From Nissolia schottii (taxonomy: Eukaryota; Streptophyta; Magnoliopsida; Fabales; Fabaceae), in the NCBI GenBank assembly GCA_003254905.1, contig QANU01111459.1, positions 89,750 through 153,749 of the forward strand: a stretch of DNA of 64,000 nt, in the 5' to 3' direction. Below the pieces are notes generated by a model. The model had not been told where the DNA came from. It ran no database searches and was given only the letters and a program-made list of their open reading frames with translations. How positions within the stretch are numbered: position 1 is the first letter of the stretch; each line of letters opens with the position of its first letter. A program made the position numbers and the translations under genes. This document shows positions 62,801 to 64,000 of the stretch, in pieces.

Positions 62801-63503
62801 TGAAAGACAAGTTAGCTTAGACATGTATATGAAATCATGTTCCTGAATAGCAGCTGCAGATAATGAAAGCAAATACTAGAAGTGACTGATAGATACTTTC
62901 AAGTTTAACAAAATATGGATTTACTAAGCATCAAAATTCACAAGGCATGGGAGATAAGCAGCCTGAAGAATTAAGAACCTTATCACCAGAATGTTTTATG
63001 GATCTCTTGACATTAGATAACAATAAAAGTTACACCCATGCGATGCTTATCTGGTCAAATAAGGACCATGAATGTTGGTATTTTAATTTTAGCCAATCTC
63101 CTTAAAGAATAAATATCATCTTCGACACAGATATTTTGCACTTAACATGGCATGACTATGGAGGGACATTGCCAGTTCTTTTTCCAATTCGACTTTAACA
63201 TGTTCAATAAAAAAATACATACAGCAGCGATGTTCTAAACCAATAAAGCAAATTTCTGTAAAAATCAGGCAATATTGTAGTGCTAAAGCATTAGAGGCTC
63301 CTAAACTGAAACAAAGTAACCATAATCAAAAAAGCCAAAATCATCAAGTGGATTTGAAGCATCAAATTTACCCTTGAATACTCTGTCAGCCGAATCCTGA
63401 GATGTTCCAAGTCACTATAACTGAGAATATCTTGTGGACCCATAGGTGGAATATTTAATAGTATGAAAATTGAACCAATGCTTTCCTCAGCTAGTTGTCT
63501 AAA
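56856..63503 (-). CDS. Leucine-rich-repeat protein, FBL11-like (BTB/POZ-LRR), 3' part
   Basis: Eleven exons join in phase (63372-63503, 62164-62722, 61749-62030, 60925-61070, 59972-60319, 59303-59546, 58861-58916, 58260-58340, 57446-57490, 57268-57336, 56856-57035), giving 713 codons and a stop. The chain is a cysteine-containing LRR solenoid of the F-box/LRR type: VNLSDCPQIT, VDISKCRRL, HLNIKGCISVTD, LQTLHMGGCRG, SLEMLDVSNT, CLKARGCRNLF, LAELSLLGCSRL, LRKLSLDICDA. The C-terminal tail is rich in Arg/Pro and ends ETLVLVWNS..LVRTVVKERL. Order and tail resemble plant FBL11, a BTB/POZ-LRR protein thought to serve as substrate adaptor of a CUL3 ubiquitin ligase. The BTB part would be upstream, beyond the right edge or in exons I could not recognise between 63504 and 64000. 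All visible borders are GT-AG and no break was seen. The LRR family is sure; the FBL11 name is from memory of the family. Confidence 0.85.
59016..59070. repeat. (GA)n and poly-C runs in an LRR-gene intron
   Basis: A (GA)n run (59019-59038) followed by a C-run (59060-59070) in the intron between the exons ending at 59303 and starting at 58916. Short low-complexity tracts only. Confidence 0.8.
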
Positions 63504-64000
63504 CTGAAAAGAGTTTCTTTTTCCTGTTGAACAAATACAAAAATTACCTTACATCATCTAGGAATTTCTTCGAGAAGAAAAAAGACATTTCAATGCTTCA
63601 GAACTCAGGTAAAAGTTCAAGAAAATGGTATACCGGCAGCAAACCACAAAGGCAAAAGGCCCACACGAATCTGTTAAGAACCAAAAGCCAAATACTGAAA
63701 AGGTTATGCAAGATTCGAGTATAAATGATGTGGTAATATATAGCAGAGTTGTCATCAGCAGCAGAGCATGAATTAAAATGGAGAAATACTAAATAAAAAT
63801 TAAGAGCTTGATTAATTTATAAATGATTAAATACTATAATTTCATATATAGCATTTTGATGAAAGTTTAATTACATGTGGAATTATCATTGGAAAAAAAA
63901 AAACTAATATTTTTGAAAAATCAGCACAAACTTTTGAGATGTTTGATATGTGTCAGAGTATATAAATTGGGCCTGACTGGAGAAATGAGAGCAGAATTAG
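63504..64000. other. Upstream intron of the LRR gene (right edge)
   Basis: No exon that continues the LRR gene in phase was recognised. The sequence is AT-rich and intron-like. The N-terminal exons are expected beyond the window. Confidence 0.5.

Noticed and set aside
62604-62810. Minus-strand open frame at the LRR gene exon border
   Set aside because: Out of frame with the LRR exon, which starts at 62722 after a clear AG and continues from the exon ending at 63372 in phase.

Overview
The window is nuclear DNA of a flowering plant, almost certainly a papilionoid legume. Reasons: AT-rich sequence, long introns with GT-AG borders, many DNA transposons and LINE remnants, a growth-regulating factor gene with a miR396 site, and a starch branching enzyme whose deduced protein is most like the pea SBEI protein I know (start MVYTISGIR, Ser/Arg-rich transit peptide). 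I cannot name the species. There are no prokaryotic features and no CRISPR array.

Layout. 1-19.2 kb is gene-poor: AT-rich spacer, a short Mutator-like (MULE) MITE at 1.08-1.61 kb, a 1.2 kb foldback MULE-type element at 9.19-10.40 kb and a decayed L1-type LINE at 14.8-17.1 kb. 19.42-21.70 kb (+) holds a four-exon GRF transcription factor of the GRF3/GRF4 type (QLQ + WRC domains, 373 aa) with a miR396 site in the WRC exon. 22.78-23.07 kb is a ~48-bp tandem repeat. 23.37-24.78 kb is a textbook Pack-MULE: ~200-bp terminal inverted repeats, a perfect 9-bp target duplication and a captured, frameshifted piece of an HSL-type carboxylesterase gene.

25.33-43.13 kb (-) is a complete plastid starch branching enzyme (class II/A family, the family of the pea R 'wrinkled' gene). 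I could chain 22 exons in phase into 871 codons with all catalytic residues. Its introns carry an RTE-type LINE fragment, an RTE 3' tail, a TIR-like insert with a GGT minisatellite and a 489-bp MULE MITE with a 9-bp target duplication.

44.93-54.03 kb (-) is a full-length PDR/ABCG transporter locus that looks dead or dying: frameshifts in exons 1 and 7, two destroyed splice donors, a Lys-to-Met change in the second Walker A, a changed second D-loop/Walker B region and a scrambled exon 19. A tRNA-derived SINE lies just 3' of it and a MULE MITE sits in its last intron. 56.86-63.50 kb (-) is the C-terminal 713 codons of a leucine-rich-repeat protein resembling BTB/POZ protein FBL11; its N-terminus lies beyond the right edge.

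The genes look like unrelated neighbours; nothing suggests a shared pathway or cluster. I found no wholly new system. The best leads are the Pack-MULE, the decayed PDR gene and the two related MULE/MITE families.
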